NCBI GenBank assembly: GCA_944320865.1 | Contig: CALUJC010000024.1 | Location: 1-49,613 of the forward strand | Length of the DNA stretch: 49,613 nt | From: an uncultured Bacteroides sp. | GTDB taxonomy: Bacteria; Bacteroidota; Bacteroidia; Bacteroidales; Bacteroidaceae | Direction of reading: 5' to 3' | Shown here: in pieces, positions 1 to 9,901 of the stretch | How the letters are laid out: each line of letters begins with the position of its first letter | Position numbering within the stretch: the first letter of the stretch is position 1 | Translations under genes and position numbers: made by a program | Notes under the pieces: model-generated | Seen by the model: only the letters and a program-made list of their open reading frames with translations | Database searches by the model: none | Told to the model about the DNA's origin: nothing

Positions 1-33
1 TAGGTCGCCGCCGTTTTTTTTCAAGTTAAGCCA

Positions 34-77
34 AGAGTCCTGTGCCCGTCCGTCGGGCGCGGGACTCTCTATTTTTT
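34..77 (+). terminator. Rho-independent terminator of the gene left of the window
   Basis: Arms at 34-48 and 54-68 pair over 15 positions (two as G-U), with a 5-nt loop and a following run of six T. The gene it ends lies before the window. From here to the start of the ATPase operon at 404 I see only A/T-rich DNA and the promoter listed next. Confidence 0.75.
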
Positions 78-322
78 GGTGTGTCCCTTCCCGGCGGGGG
101 CAAAGCCTTCCCCTGCAACTTTCCCCCCGCCCTTATTTTTTCCTCCCCTCCTTTGCCTTCTGCTTTCAGCCTTTGCCTCCTTTTGGTAATATCTCATATT
201 CTAATAGTTGTGGGTAATATATGCGCGTTAATAGATGTAGTATATGATAAATTAATGTGAATGTTTAGGGCGGCTAAGTATATTCTTATCAAAATCCTTT
301 TTTTATATTAAATGTATTTTCG

Positions 323-330
323 TATTTTTG
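323..330 (+). promoter_or_regulatory. Promoter -7 box for the V/A-ATPase operon
   Basis: TATTTTTG fits the Bacteroidetes TAnnTTTG -7 consensus and lies 73 nt before the first ATPase gene. The -33 region is only a T-run near 298-304. A second, slightly longer TATTTTTTG at 336-344 could serve instead, so the exact transcription start is open. Confidence 0.5.
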
Positions 331-403
331 AGGCGTATTTTTTGAAAAATGGATGATTAATTGTGGATAATCAAGAAAAATAATATCATAATTCCTTTTT
401 ATT

Positions 404-994
404 ATGGAAAACAAAATTCAAGAGTTGACCGATAGAATTTATCGTGAAGGGGTAGAGAAAGGAAATGAGGAAGCGCAAAAAATAATTGCACGGTCTCAAG
501 AGGAAGCTAAAAAAATAGTGGATGATGCGCAACGGAAAGCAGAAATGCTTCTTGCTGCTGCCAGGAAGTCTGCTAATGATTTGGAAGATAATACAAAATC
601 CGAGTTGAAATTGTTCGCAAATCAAGCTGTAAATGCTTTGAAATCGGAAATCGCTTCTTTGATTACTGATAAAGTGGTTGCGAATAGTGTTGACAATTTT
701 ATTAAAGATAAGAATTACTTTAATGCTTTTGTCGTTTCTTTGGCTACTAAATGGAGCGTTAATGAGCCTATTGTGATTTCAACATCCGATGCAGAGGAAT
801 TGAAGAAATATTTTGGAGTAAAGGCTAAGAATTTGTTAGATAAAGGTGTTGAGATAAAGCAAGTTAATGGCATAAAAACCTTATTCTCTATCTCACCGGC
901 TGACGGTTCTTATAAAGTGAATTTTGGCGAAGAAGAATTCATGAATTATTTTAAAGAATTTTTACGTCCGCAAATAGTGGAAATGCTCTTTTAA
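404..994 (+). CDS. ntpE: V/A-type ATPase subunit E (peripheral stalk)
   Basis: Subunit E forms the peripheral stalk that holds the A3B3 head still against the rotor of a V/A-type ATPase. The 196 residues match the family length. Residues 1 to about 95 are highly charged, with Glu/Lys/Ala/Gln in heptad-like order, as expected for the stalk coiled coil; the rest is the globular part that meets the catalytic head. It is the first gene of a seven-gene operon (404-7928), and the next start follows after 15 nt. Naming rests on sequence character and operon position together. A less specific alternative would be another stalk component, but the order E-DUF2764-A-B-D-I-K matches the layout known from chlamydiae and spirochaetes. 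Confidence 0.88.
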   Translation: MENKIQELTDRIYREGVEKGNEEAQKIIARSQEEAKKIVDDAQRKAEMLLAAARKSANDLEDNTKSELKLFANQAVNALKSEIASLITDKVVANSVDNFIKDKNYFNAFVVSLATKWSVNEPIVISTSDAEELKKYFGVKAKNLLDKGVEIKQVNGIKTLFSISPADGSYKVNFGEEEFMNYFKEFLRPQIVEMLF

Positions 995-1009
995 TCGTGC
1001 TTGGTGATT

Positions 1010-1849
1010 ATGAGTAAGTATTATTACTTAATAGCCGGACTACCTGAATTGGCCTTGGAAGACAATAAATTATATTGTACGTTGGCTGATTTTAAGAGTG
1101 AGTATTATCCTTTTTTATCAAAACCAGACCGCAAGTTATTAGATTTGTTTTATCTACAATTTGACAATCTGAACTTGTTAAAACTGTTAAGGGATAGGGA
1201 CGCTTCAATAGACTTGCGAGGGCTTTATTCAAAAGAAAGTTTGCTTGAAGGTATATCAATGATAAAAGAAGGTGCTGAAATAGCAGAGTCTCAGCTCCCT
1301 TCTTATATGTCTATATTTCTTATAAACTATTTTAAAGAGTCTTTTGATACATCTGTTTTATGGGATGATCGTTTGGCTGCACTTTATTATGCGTATGCTT
1401 TAAGGTGTAAAAATCGTTTTATGATAGATTGGTTTGATTTTAATCTTACAGTAAATAATGTTTTGATAGCTTTGACTGCGCGTAAGTACAAGTTGGATAT
1501 AGCTCCCCACATCGTAGGGGATACAGTTGTATGTGATGCTTTGCGTACATCTAATGCACGTGATTTTGGACTTTCGGGCAGTATCGATTATTGGGAGCAG
1601 TTGGCGAAAGCTGGTGAGACGGAAGATTTAGTAGAACGTGAGAAGAAAATAGACCAATTGCGTTGGAATTGGTTGGAAGAACATTCCACTTTTAAGTATT
1701 TTACGGTTGAACGTATTATTGTCTTTTTCCAACAGTTGAGTATAATTGAACGGTGGATTCCATTGGATAAAGAAAAAGGTAATAAGATGTTTCGTAGTAT
1801 TATTGCCGCGTTGAAGGATGAAGTCCAGATACCCGGAGAATTCAGATAA
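1010..1849 (+). CDS. DUF2764 protein of the V/A-ATPase operon
   Basis: This 279-residue protein begins with MSKYYYLIAGLPEL, typical of the DUF2764 family that sits between subunits E and A in Bacteroidetes, chlamydial and spirochaete ATPase operons. The ATG at 1010 is preferred over a TTG at 1001 because the protein then starts as family members do. No membrane segment or signal peptide is seen; the protein looks helical and soluble. No gene for the rotor-coupling subunit C is recognisable in the operon, so a C-like role between rotor ring and central stalk is a reasonable inference, not something the sequence proves. It ends 15 nt before the subunit A start. Confidence 0.85.
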   Translation: MSKYYYLIAGLPELALEDNKLYCTLADFKSEYYPFLSKPDRKLLDLFYLQFDNLNLLKLLRDRDASIDLRGLYSKESLLEGISMIKEGAEIAESQLPSYMSIFLINYFKESFDTSVLWDDRLAALYYAYALRCKNRFMIDWFDFNLTVNNVLIALTARKYKLDIAPHIVGDTVVCDALRTSNARDFGLSGSIDYWEQLAKAGETEDLVEREKKIDQLRWNWLEEHSTFKYFTVERIIVFFQQLSIIERWIPLDKEKGNKMFRSIIAALKDEVQIPGEFR

Positions 1850-1864
1850 AAATATTAGTGAGAT

Positions 1865-3619
1865 ATGGCAACAAAAGGAACGGTTAGTGGCGTAATAGCC
1901 AATATGGTGACCCTTGTCGTAGATGGCCCGGTAGCACAAAATGAAATATGTTATATTCTGACTGGTGGGGACAGATTGATGGCAGAGGTCATAAAAGTAG
2001 TAGGTACGCAAGTATATGTGCAGGTTTTTGAAAGTACCCGTGGGTTAAAAGTCGGTGCCGAAGCAGAGTTTACAGGACATATGCTTGAGGTTACATTGGG
2101 ACCGGGCATGCTTTCTAAAAATTATGATGGTTTGCAGAATGACCTAGATAAGATGGAAGGCGTCTTTTTGAAGCGTGGTCAATATACTTATCCTTTGGAT
2201 AAAGAGAGAAAGTGGCATTTTGTACCCTTGGCAAAAGTGGGTGAAAAGGTAGAAGCTTCTGCTTGGCTGGGACAAGTGGAAGAAAATCACCAACCTTTGA
2301 AAATTATGGTTCCTTTTACCCTGAAAGGAACATACCTTGTTAAAACAATTGCTGACGAAGGTGATTATAGAATAGAAGATACAATCGCAGTTCTGACGGA
2401 TGAGGAAGGGAATGAGATAAAAGTTAATATGATTCAAAAATGGCCAGTGAAGCGCGCCATGACAAATTATCGGGAGAAACCTCGTCCTTTTAAATTGCTG
2501 GAAACAGGAGTTCGGGTCATAGATACTTTAAACCCGATAGTAGAAGGTGGCACAGGCTTCATCCCGGGACCTTTTGGAACGGGAAAAACTGTGCTTCAGC
2601 ATGCCATTTCCAAACAGGCGGAAGCAGATATTGTGATTATAGCCGCTTGTGGTGAGCGTGCCAATGAAGTAGTGGAAATTTTTACAGAATTTCCAGAATT
2701 GGTCGATCCACATACCGGACGTAAATTGATGGAACGTACTATTATTATTGCTAATACGTCTAATATGCCTGTTGCGGCACGTGAAGCTTCAGTATATACT
2801 GCGATGACAATTGCTGAATTTTATCGTAGCATGGGACTGAAAGTTTTGCTTATGGCCGATTCAACTTCTCGCTGGGCACAGGCCTTGCGTGAAATGTCAA
2901 ATCGTATGGAAGAACTTCCCGGTCCGGATGCTTTCCCTATGGATTTGTCTTCTATTATATCCAATTTTTATGGTCGTGCGGGGTATGTGGTACTGAATAA
3001 TGGAGAAACCGGTTCTATTACTTTTATTGGTACTGTGTCTCCAGCGGGAGGTAATTTAAAGGAACCAGTAACGGAGAATACGAAGAAGGTTGCTCGTTGT
3101 TTTTATGCGCTAGAACAAGACCGTGCTGATAAAAAACGTTATCCGGCTGTAAATCCGATAGATTCATATTCTAAATATATAGAATATCCCGAATTTGAGT
3201 CTTATATAAGCCAGCGCATCAATAATGACTGGATAAACAAGGTGAATGAAATTAAGACCCGCTTGCAGCGTGGTAAAGAAATCGCCGAACAAATAAATAT
3301 TTTGGGCGATGATGGAGTGCCAGTTGAATATCACGTCATTTTCTGGAAATCAGAATTAATTGATTTTGTAGTTCTCCAGCAAGATGCTTTTGATGAAATT
3401 GATGCGGTAACCTCAATGGAGCGTCAAGAAGAAATTTTGAATATGGTGATTGACATTTGCCATACAGAGTTCCAATTCGAGAACTTCAATGAAGTGATGG
3501 ATTATTTCAAGAAAATGATTAATATCTGCAAACAGATGAATTACTCGAAGTTCAAGTCTGAGCAATACGAGAATTTCCGTTTGCAATTGAAAGCTTTGCT
3601 TGAGGAACGCAAGAATTGA
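1865..3619 (+). CDS. ntpA: V/A-type ATPase catalytic subunit A
   Basis: Catalytic nucleotide-binding subunit; three copies alternate with B in the head and hydrolyse or make ATP. Length is 584 residues, usual for A. Visible in order: N-terminal beta-barrel (about 1-70), the A-specific non-homologous insert (about 110-190), the P-loop GPFGTGKT at 235-242 with Lys241, and GER at 263-265 carrying the catalytic Glu. The family usually has Ser where this P-loop has Thr (GTGKT instead of GSGKT), a mild change. The gene lies between DUF2764 and subunit B with short spacers, so all are likely co-transcribed. Confidence 0.97.
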   Translation: MATKGTVSGVIANMVTLVVDGPVAQNEICYILTGGDRLMAEVIKVVGTQVYVQVFESTRGLKVGAEAEFTGHMLEVTLGPGMLSKNYDGLQNDLDKMEGVFLKRGQYTYPLDKERKWHFVPLAKVGEKVEASAWLGQVEENHQPLKIMVPFTLKGTYLVKTIADEGDYRIEDTIAVLTDEEGNEIKVNMIQKWPVKRAMTNYREKPRPFKLLETGVRVIDTLNPIVEGGTGFIPGPFGTGKTVLQHAISKQAEADIVIIAACGERANEVVEIFTEFPELVDPHTGRKLMERTIIIANTSNMPVAAREASVYTAMTIAEFYRSMGLKVLLMADSTSRWAQALREMSNRMEELPGPDAFPMDLSSIISNFYGRAGYVVLNNGETGSITFIGTVSPAGGNLKEPVTENTKKVARCFYALEQDRADKKRYPAVNPIDSYSKYIEYPEFESYISQRINNDWINKVNEIKTRLQRGKEIAEQINILGDDGVPVEYHVIFWKSELIDFVVLQQDAFDEIDAVTSMERQEEILNMVIDICHTEFQFENFNEVMDYFKKMINICKQMNYSKFKSEQYENFRLQLKALLEERKN

Positions 3620-3665
3620 GCGAAATAGAGGGTTAATAATAAATTCGTTTTTAAAATATAAAGAG

Positions 3666-4988
3666 ATGGCAGCAAAAGCATTTCAAAAGATATATACTAA
3701 AATCACTCAAATAACAAAAGCTACATGTTCGTTGAAAGCGACAGGAGTAGGTTATGATGAGTTGGCTACTGTAAATGGCAAATTAGCCCAGGTGGTGAAA
3801 ATTGCGGGTGATAATATTACTTTGCAGGTTTTTGAAGGGACGGAAGGTATCCCTACCAATGCAGAAGTCGTTTTCCTTGGAAAAGCGCCTACTTTGAAAG
3901 TCAGCAATCAGTTGGCGGGTCGTTTTTTTGATGCTTTCGGGAATCCTATAGATGGCGGACCTGAGATAGAAGGGAAAGAGGTCGAAATTGGTGGCCCTTC
4001 TGTAAATCCCGTACGCCGTAAGCAACCCTCTGAACTTATTGCTACAGGTATCGCAGGTATTGATTTGAATAATACTTTAGTGTCCGGCCAGAAGATTCCT
4101 TTCTTTGCCGATCCCGATCAGCCGTTCAACCAGGTGATGGCAACTGTAGCCTTGCGTGCGGAAACAGATAAAATCATTTTGGGTGGCATGGGTATGACGA
4201 ATGACGATTATTTGTATTTTAAAAATGTTTTCTCGAATGCTGGGGCATTGGATCGTATCGTTTGCTTTATGAATACTACGGAGAATCCTCCGGTAGAACG
4301 TTTGTTGATACCAGATATGGCATTGACTGCAGCAGAGTATTTTGCAGTGGAGCACAATGAAAAAGTTTTGGTTTTGCTAACCGATATGACTTCATACGCT
4401 GATGCACTTGCTATTGTATCTAACCGTATGGATCAAATTCCTTCGAAAGATTCTATGCCGGGTTCTTTGTATTCGGATTTGGCAAAAATCTATGAAAAGG
4501 CTGTACAATTTCCTACAGGAGGTTCTATTACCATTATTGCGGTTACTACCCTTTCGGGGGGCGATATTACCCATGCTGTGCCCGATAATACTGGGTATAT
4601 CACAGAAGGCCAATTGTTCCTTCGCCGTGATAGTGATATTGGTAAGGTTATTGTTGACCCATTCCGTTCATTGTCTCGTCTAAAACAATTGGTTACGGGT
4701 AAAAAAACTCGTCGCGACCATCCTCAGGTAATGAATGCCGCCGTGCGCCTGTATGCCGATGCCGCCAATGCAAAGACCAAGCAGGAAAATGGATTCGATT
4801 TGACCAATTATGATGAGCGCACTCTTGCTTTTGCTAAAGATTATTCCAGCCAATTGCTTGCTATTGATGTTAATCTGAATACTACGGAAATGTTGGATGT
4901 GGCATGGAGTTTGTTTGGTAAATACTTCAAACCTGAAGAAGTCAACATCAAGAAGGATTTAGTTGATGAATTTTGGCCTAAGAAGTAA
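3666..4988 (+). CDS. ntpB: V/A-type ATPase subunit B (regulatory)
   Basis: Non-catalytic subunit B of the ATPase head, 440 residues. The ATG at 3666 (MAAKAFQKIYTKI) gives the expected N-terminus; an upstream frame reaching 3600 would overlap subunit A and adds residues unlike the family. There is no P-loop, as expected for B, and the conserved SYADAL and GGSITII regions are present. Its start is 46 nt downstream of the subunit A stop, and subunit D follows after 23 nt. Confidence 0.96.
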   Translation: MAAKAFQKIYTKITQITKATCSLKATGVGYDELATVNGKLAQVVKIAGDNITLQVFEGTEGIPTNAEVVFLGKAPTLKVSNQLAGRFFDAFGNPIDGGPEIEGKEVEIGGPSVNPVRRKQPSELIATGIAGIDLNNTLVSGQKIPFFADPDQPFNQVMATVALRAETDKIILGGMGMTNDDYLYFKNVFSNAGALDRIVCFMNTTENPPVERLLIPDMALTAAEYFAVEHNEKVLVLLTDMTSYADALAIVSNRMDQIPSKDSMPGSLYSDLAKIYEKAVQFPTGGSITIIAVTTLSGGDITHAVPDNTGYITEGQLFLRRDSDIGKVIVDPFRSLSRLKQLVTGKKTRRDHPQVMNAAVRLYADAANAKTKQENGFDLTNYDERTLAFAKDYSSQLLAIDVNLNTTEMLDVAWSLFGKYFKPEEVNIKKDLVDEFWPKK

Positions 4989-5011
4989 AACTATGAGAAG
5001 ATAATTGCTGT

Positions 5012-5614
5012 ATGATAAAATTTCAGTATAATAAAACTTCGCTTCAACAACTTGAGAAACAGTTGAAGATTCGTTTGCGCACGCTTCCTATCATTAAAAA
5101 TAAGGAGAGCGCCTTGCGCATGGAGGTGAAGCGTTGCAAGAATGATGCCGCGATGCTCGAAGTCCGTTTGGAAAAGGAAATTCAGGCGTATGAAGCCATG
5201 TTTGCCCTTTGGAATGAATTTGACGCATCGTTGATAAAGTTGGGTGATGTACATTTGGGTATCAGAAAGATTGCCGGGGTGCGTGTGCCTATGATGGAGA
5301 ATGTGGAGTTTGAAGTGCGTCCTTTCAGTATGTTCAACTCCCCTAAATGGTATACGGACGGCATTTATTTGCTGAAAGAGTTGGCGCGGACAGCCATAGA
5401 ACGTGAATTTACGTTAGCAAAGCTCAACCTGCTTGAACATGCACGCAAGAAAACGACGCAAAAGGTGAATCTTTTTGAAAAAGTACAAATACCTGGTTAT
5501 CAGGATGCTTTGCGAAAGATAAAGCGATTTATGGAAGATGAAGAAAATCTGTCCAAATCATCGCAGAAAATCATGAAGTCCCATCAAGAACAACGAAAGG
5601 AGGCGGAAGCATGA
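5012..5614 (+). CDS. ntpD: V/A-type ATPase subunit D (central rotor axle)
   Basis: Subunit D is the long antiparallel coiled coil turning inside the A3B3 head. The 200 residues show the two long charged helices (about 5-75 and 125-195) around a short central region, the normal build. Its stop codon overlaps the start of subunit I in an ATGA arrangement, so the two are probably translationally coupled. No gene for its usual partner, subunit F, is seen in the operon. Confidence 0.93.
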   Translation: MIKFQYNKTSLQQLEKQLKIRLRTLPIIKNKESALRMEVKRCKNDAAMLEVRLEKEIQAYEAMFALWNEFDASLIKLGDVHLGIRKIAGVRVPMMENVEFEVRPFSMFNSPKWYTDGIYLLKELARTAIEREFTLAKLNLLEHARKKTTQKVNLFEKVQIPGYQDALRKIKRFMEDEENLSKSSQKIMKSHQEQRKEAEA

Positions 5615-7446
5615 TTGCAAAAATGAAGAAATTGTCATTCCTTATTTACCATAAGGAGTATGAAGCGTTTCTTGAACAACTCCGGGCATTGGGTGTAGTG
5701 CACGTGGTTGAGAAGCAGCGTGGCGAAATGGACGAAAACCTGCAACAGGCTATGCAGCGTCGTGCATCTTATAAAACGGTGTATCAAGAGATGCAAGTCA
5801 AAGCCGATGGCAAGATTGATGAAAACGTGTATGTCGATGTTTCTGCAGAGCAGGTAGTAACTGGTTATGAGGAACGTAAAGAACATATCCAAGAACTTAG
5901 CCAGCAGTTGCCCGCTATTGATAAAGACATTGCCCAAATGGAGGTTTGGGGTGATTTCGATTGGAATACAATCAAGTGCTTGGATGATGCGGGATGGCAT
6001 ATCCGTTTTTATGCATGTCCTTCGAAAGAGTATGATGCTGAGTGGGGAGAGCAACACAATGCCATTATTGTAAAGGAGGAAAGTGCTCATATCTATTTTG
6101 TTACCGTAACTCCGGATAATGTTCAGTCGGAAGAAGATGCGTTGGAACCTTTGCGTTTGCCTTCCTTAAACTTGAGTGAGTTAAAGCAGAAGAGACAAAA
6201 TACTGAAAATCTTATTGCTCAAGCAACGGATGACTTGCAAGTATATTGTCGGCGTTTTTGCCAAACTTTGGCGCAGGCAAACCTTGGGCTTCAGGAAAAC
6301 ATAGATTTAATGCAAGTACGCCTCAATAGCGAATGGATGGCAGATGGGGCGGTAATTTTGTTGGAAGGCTGGATTCCTGAAGAAAATGAAGTTGAAGTGC
6401 GTAAATTCCTTGATTCATCCGATGTTTATTATCAGATAAGGAAAGCGACTAAAGAAGATAATGCGCCTATTAAATTGAAGAACAACGCTTTTGTTCGCTT
6501 GTATGAGGTGCTGACCAAAATGTATGGCATGCCTGATTATGCAGAGTTTGACCCGACACCCATTATTGCGCCTTTCTTTACCTTGTTCTTTGCTTTTTGT
6601 ATGGGTGATGCCGGTTATGGTTTGGTCTTGATAGCATTAGGATTTATTCTGAAGCGTAAGCTGTCCAAGTCTTTGGCTGGTATGATGAATCTGGTTATAT
6701 CGTTGGGTATCGGTACCACTATCATCGGTGCCATATTCGGCACATTCTTCGGGGTGTCGTTGATGGATGTCGACTTGCCGGAAGGCATCAAGCAGTTTAT
6801 GATTACTGGTAAGATTGGTGATACTTCTTACGATAAACAGATGTTGCTTGCCCTTTTGATAGGTGTAGTGCATGTCAGTCTTGCCATGACCATAAAAGCC
6901 ATTGTGCAAACTGTGCGGTACGGCTTCAAGGAAGCCATTAGTAACTGGGGATGGTTATTATTGGTGATAGGCTTTATTTGTACAGGTGGACTATCTTTCT
7001 TTGAAGTGATATCGGCCAATGTCACCCAATGGGCTTTCATCATTATCGGTAGTGTGGCCGGCATTGGCATCTATTTGCTCAACAATCTGCATAGAAATGT
7101 ATTCTTGAATATTGGTGCAGGGTTGTGGGATACATACAATATGGCTACCGGACTTGGTGGCGACGTGCTTTCTTATATTCGTTTGTATGCGTTAGGATTG
7201 GCTGGTGGAATGTTAGGTGGTGTGTTCAACCAAATTGCTTTTATGGTCAACGATGCGGCCGGGCCAGTAATCGGCTGGTTGTTGTGCGGCCTGATTCTGA
7301 TATTCGGTCATGCATTGAACATTGCCATGTCTTGCTTAAGTGCTTTTGTACATCCTTTGCGTCTTACTTTTGTAGAATATTTCAAAAATTCAGGTTATGA
7401 AGGCAAAGGTGAAGCCTATAAACCTTTTGCTGCTGTAAAAAAGTGA
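5611..7446 (+). CDS. ntpI: V/A-type ATPase subunit I (membrane stator, a-type)
   Basis: Membrane stator subunit that provides the ion half-channels. Residues 1 to about 310 form the cytoplasmic coiled-coil arm, and about 320-595 contain seven to eight hydrophobic helices. The essential Arg facing the rotor is visible at residue 524 in the DVLSYIRLYALGL segment. Length (611) is normal for bacterial subunit I. The start chosen at 5611 overlaps the end of subunit D; an ATG four codons later (5623) is equally possible. Subunit K follows after 62 nt. Confidence 0.95.
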   Translation: MIAKMKKLSFLIYHKEYEAFLEQLRALGVVHVVEKQRGEMDENLQQAMQRRASYKTVYQEMQVKADGKIDENVYVDVSAEQVVTGYEERKEHIQELSQQLPAIDKDIAQMEVWGDFDWNTIKCLDDAGWHIRFYACPSKEYDAEWGEQHNAIIVKEESAHIYFVTVTPDNVQSEEDALEPLRLPSLNLSELKQKRQNTENLIAQATDDLQVYCRRFCQTLAQANLGLQENIDLMQVRLNSEWMADGAVILLEGWIPEENEVEVRKFLDSSDVYYQIRKATKEDNAPIKLKNNAFVRLYEVLTKMYGMPDYAEFDPTPIIAPFFTLFFAFCMGDAGYGLVLIALGFILKRKLSKSLAGMMNLVISLGIGTTIIGAIFGTFFGVSLMDVDLPEGIKQFMITGKIGDTSYDKQMLLALLIGVVHVSLAMTIKAIVQTVRYGFKEAISNWGWLLLVIGFICTGGLSFFEVISANVTQWAFIIIGSVAGIGIYLLNNLHRNVFLNIGAGLWDTYNMATGLGGDVLSYIRLYALGLAGGMLGGVFNQIAFMVNDAAGPVIGWLLCGLILIFGHALNIAMSCLSAFVHPLRLTFVEYFKNSGYEGKGEAYKPFAAVKK

Positions 7447-7502
7447 TAAAGACATGTGAAAGATGAAATAGTTATTACTAATTAAAAAAACAAATAAATT
7501 GA

Positions 7503-7928
<426 letters not shown>

Positions 7929-7972
7929 TAAATATTGGGGTATTTTGCCGTTATAGTAGAATGCCGATTGAG

Positions 7973-8026
7973 TTGCCCGATACTTGCCTTTTTCCCGCGA
8001 GGTTGTATCGGGCAATTTATTTTTTG
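7973..8026 (+). terminator. Terminator of the V/A-ATPase operon
   Basis: Perfect 11-bp arms at 7973-7983 and 8005-8015 (TTGCCCGATAC and its complement) around a 21-nt loop, followed by a T-rich tract at 8016-8026. It lies 45 nt after the subunit K stop. Confidence 0.8.
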
Positions 8027-8140
8027 TCGGTTGGATTTCAAGACCCCCGTCAGAATGCGTTCTCCTTTTACTTGAGAGTTTTTTTTCAGGTATGCTTTCA
8101 TTTTTCCGGGTTAGAAGCCTATTTTTCAAAGAATAATGTG

Positions 8141-8148
8141 TACTTTTG
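8141..8148 (+). promoter_or_regulatory. Promoter -7 box for the glycogen synthase gene
   Basis: TACTTTTG matches TAnnTTTG. It overlaps an in-frame upstream ATG at 8136, which argues that this ATG is not the start and favours ATG 8172, about 18 nt after the expected transcription start. No clear -33 element is seen. Confidence 0.6.
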
Positions 8149-8171
8149 CAGCCATTAATGAAAATGGACAT

Positions 8172-9836
8172 ATGATTGATGATTTACTAACCCCCGATTA
8201 TATATTTGAAGCAAGTTGGGAAGTTTGTAATAAAGTGGGCGGTATTTACACCGTTTTATCTACTCGTGCCAATACTTTACAGGCAAAATTCCGCGATAGA
8301 ATCATTTTTATAGGTCCCGATATCTGGCAGGGGAAAGAAAACCCCATGTTTACAGAATCGGATAATCTTTGTGCTGCATGGAAAGAAAAAGCTGTCGAAC
8401 ACGAACATTTGTCTGTCCGTGTGGGGCGCTGGAATATTCCAGGCGAACCTATTGTGATTTTGGTGGATTTCCGTCCTTTCTTTGCACAAAAAAACGAAAT
8501 TTATACCGATATGTGGAATCGATATCAAGTAGATTCCCTTCATGCGTATGGCGATTACGATGAATCTTGTATGTTCGCCTATGCAGCAGGTAAGGTAGTT
8601 GAGAGTTTCTATCGATATAATTTGACCGAAACTGATAAGGTCGTTTTCCAAGCCCATGAATGGATGACTGGGATGGGGGCACTTTACCTGCAGACTGCAG
8701 TTCCTGAAATTGCTACAATCTTTACTACTCATGCCACTTCTATCGGACGTTCTATTGCTAGCAACAATAAACCGTTATACGATTATCTGTTTGCTTACAA
8801 TGGTGATCAGATGGCAGAAGAGTTGAACATGCAGTCCAAACATTCCATAGAAAAGCAAACTGCCCATTATGTGGATTGTTTTACTACGGTGAGTGAGATA
8901 ACCAATAATGAATGCAAGGAATTGCTTGATAAGTCGGCTGATGTAGTTTTGATGAATGGTTTTGAGGATGACTTTGTACCCAAAGGTATTACTTTTGGTG
9001 GCAAAAGAAAACGTGCCCGCACAGCGATGCTACATGTTGCCAATTGCTTGCTTGGAACGAATCTTGGTGAAGATACCTTAATTGTAGGCACAAGCGGTCG
9101 CTATGAATTTAAGAATAAAGGATTGGATGTGTTTTTGGAGGCTATGAATCGGTTGAATCGCGATAAAGAGCTGAAGAAAAATGTTCTTGCCTTTGTCAGT
9201 GTACCTAGTTGGGTAGGAGATGCGCGTGAAGATCTGCGAGAGCGCCTTAAAAGCCGCGAAAAATTTGCTACACCTTTGCAATGTCCTTTTATCACCCATT
9301 GGTTGCATAACATGACGCACGATCAGGTGCTGGATATGTTGAAATATTTAGGTATGAACAATGCTCCTGAAGATAAGGTTAAAGTTATGTTTGTGCCTTG
9401 CTATTTGGATGGTAAAGACGGCATTTTCAACAAAAATTATTATGATTTGGTTTTAGGTGAAGACCTTAGTGTTTATGCCTCATATTATGAACCGTGGGGA
9501 TACACGCCGTTGGAAAGTGTGGCTTTCCGTGTACCTACCATTACTACCGATTTAGCGGGTTTTGGCTTGTGGGTAAACAGTCTGAAGAATCAGCACGGCA
9601 TTGATGACGGGGTAGAGGTGTTGCACCGTTCTGATTATAACTACTCGGAAGTTGCAGACGGTATTAAGGACACTATTGCATCTTTTTCTGATAAAGCTCC
9701 CCGTGCAGTGCAGACCATTCGCCAACGGGCTGCTCAAGTTGCAGAGCAGGCTTTGTGGAAACACTTTATTCAATATTATTATAAAGCTTACGACTTGGCT
9801 TTGCGCAAGTCTGTAGAACGATTGAAAAAGGGATGA
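8172..9836 (+). CDS. GT3-type glycogen synthase
   Basis: Transfers glucose from a nucleotide sugar to growing alpha-1,4-glucan in the cytoplasm. Two signatures place it with the GT3 (eukaryote-like) glycogen synthases rather than bacterial GlgA: KVGGIYTV close to the N-terminus and the E-x7-E pair Glu440/Glu448 in YYEPWGYTPLES. It has 554 residues from ATG 8172; the upstream ATG at 8136 overlaps the -7 box and is rejected. An alpha-glucan phosphorylase follows 65 nt later, so synthesis and breakdown of the storage polymer are encoded together. UDP-glucose as donor is inferred from the GT3 family. Confidence 0.88.
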   Translation: MIDDLLTPDYIFEASWEVCNKVGGIYTVLSTRANTLQAKFRDRIIFIGPDIWQGKENPMFTESDNLCAAWKEKAVEHEHLSVRVGRWNIPGEPIVILVDFRPFFAQKNEIYTDMWNRYQVDSLHAYGDYDESCMFAYAAGKVVESFYRYNLTETDKVVFQAHEWMTGMGALYLQTAVPEIATIFTTHATSIGRSIASNNKPLYDYLFAYNGDQMAEELNMQSKHSIEKQTAHYVDCFTTVSEITNNECKELLDKSADVVLMNGFEDDFVPKGITFGGKRKRARTAMLHVANCLLGTNLGEDTLIVGTSGRYEFKNKGLDVFLEAMNRLNRDKELKKNVLAFVSVPSWVGDAREDLRERLKSREKFATPLQCPFITHWLHNMTHDQVLDMLKYLGMNNAPEDKVKVMFVPCYLDGKDGIFNKNYYDLVLGEDLSVYASYYEPWGYTPLESVAFRVPTITTDLAGFGLWVNSLKNQHGIDDGVEVLHRSDYNYSEVADGIKDTIASFSDKAPRAVQTIRQRAAQVAEQALWKHFIQYYYKAYDLALRKSVERLKKG

Positions 9837-9901
9837 CTTTTGGTGTGGTTCCTTTTTACGGATAAGTAAGAAATTAATTAATGGATCAAAGTTTTTAAGA
9901 C

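Noticed and set aside
42-260. Short frame at the left edge
   Set aside because: It begins inside a terminator hairpin and encodes a composition-driven Pro/Leu/Ser stretch.
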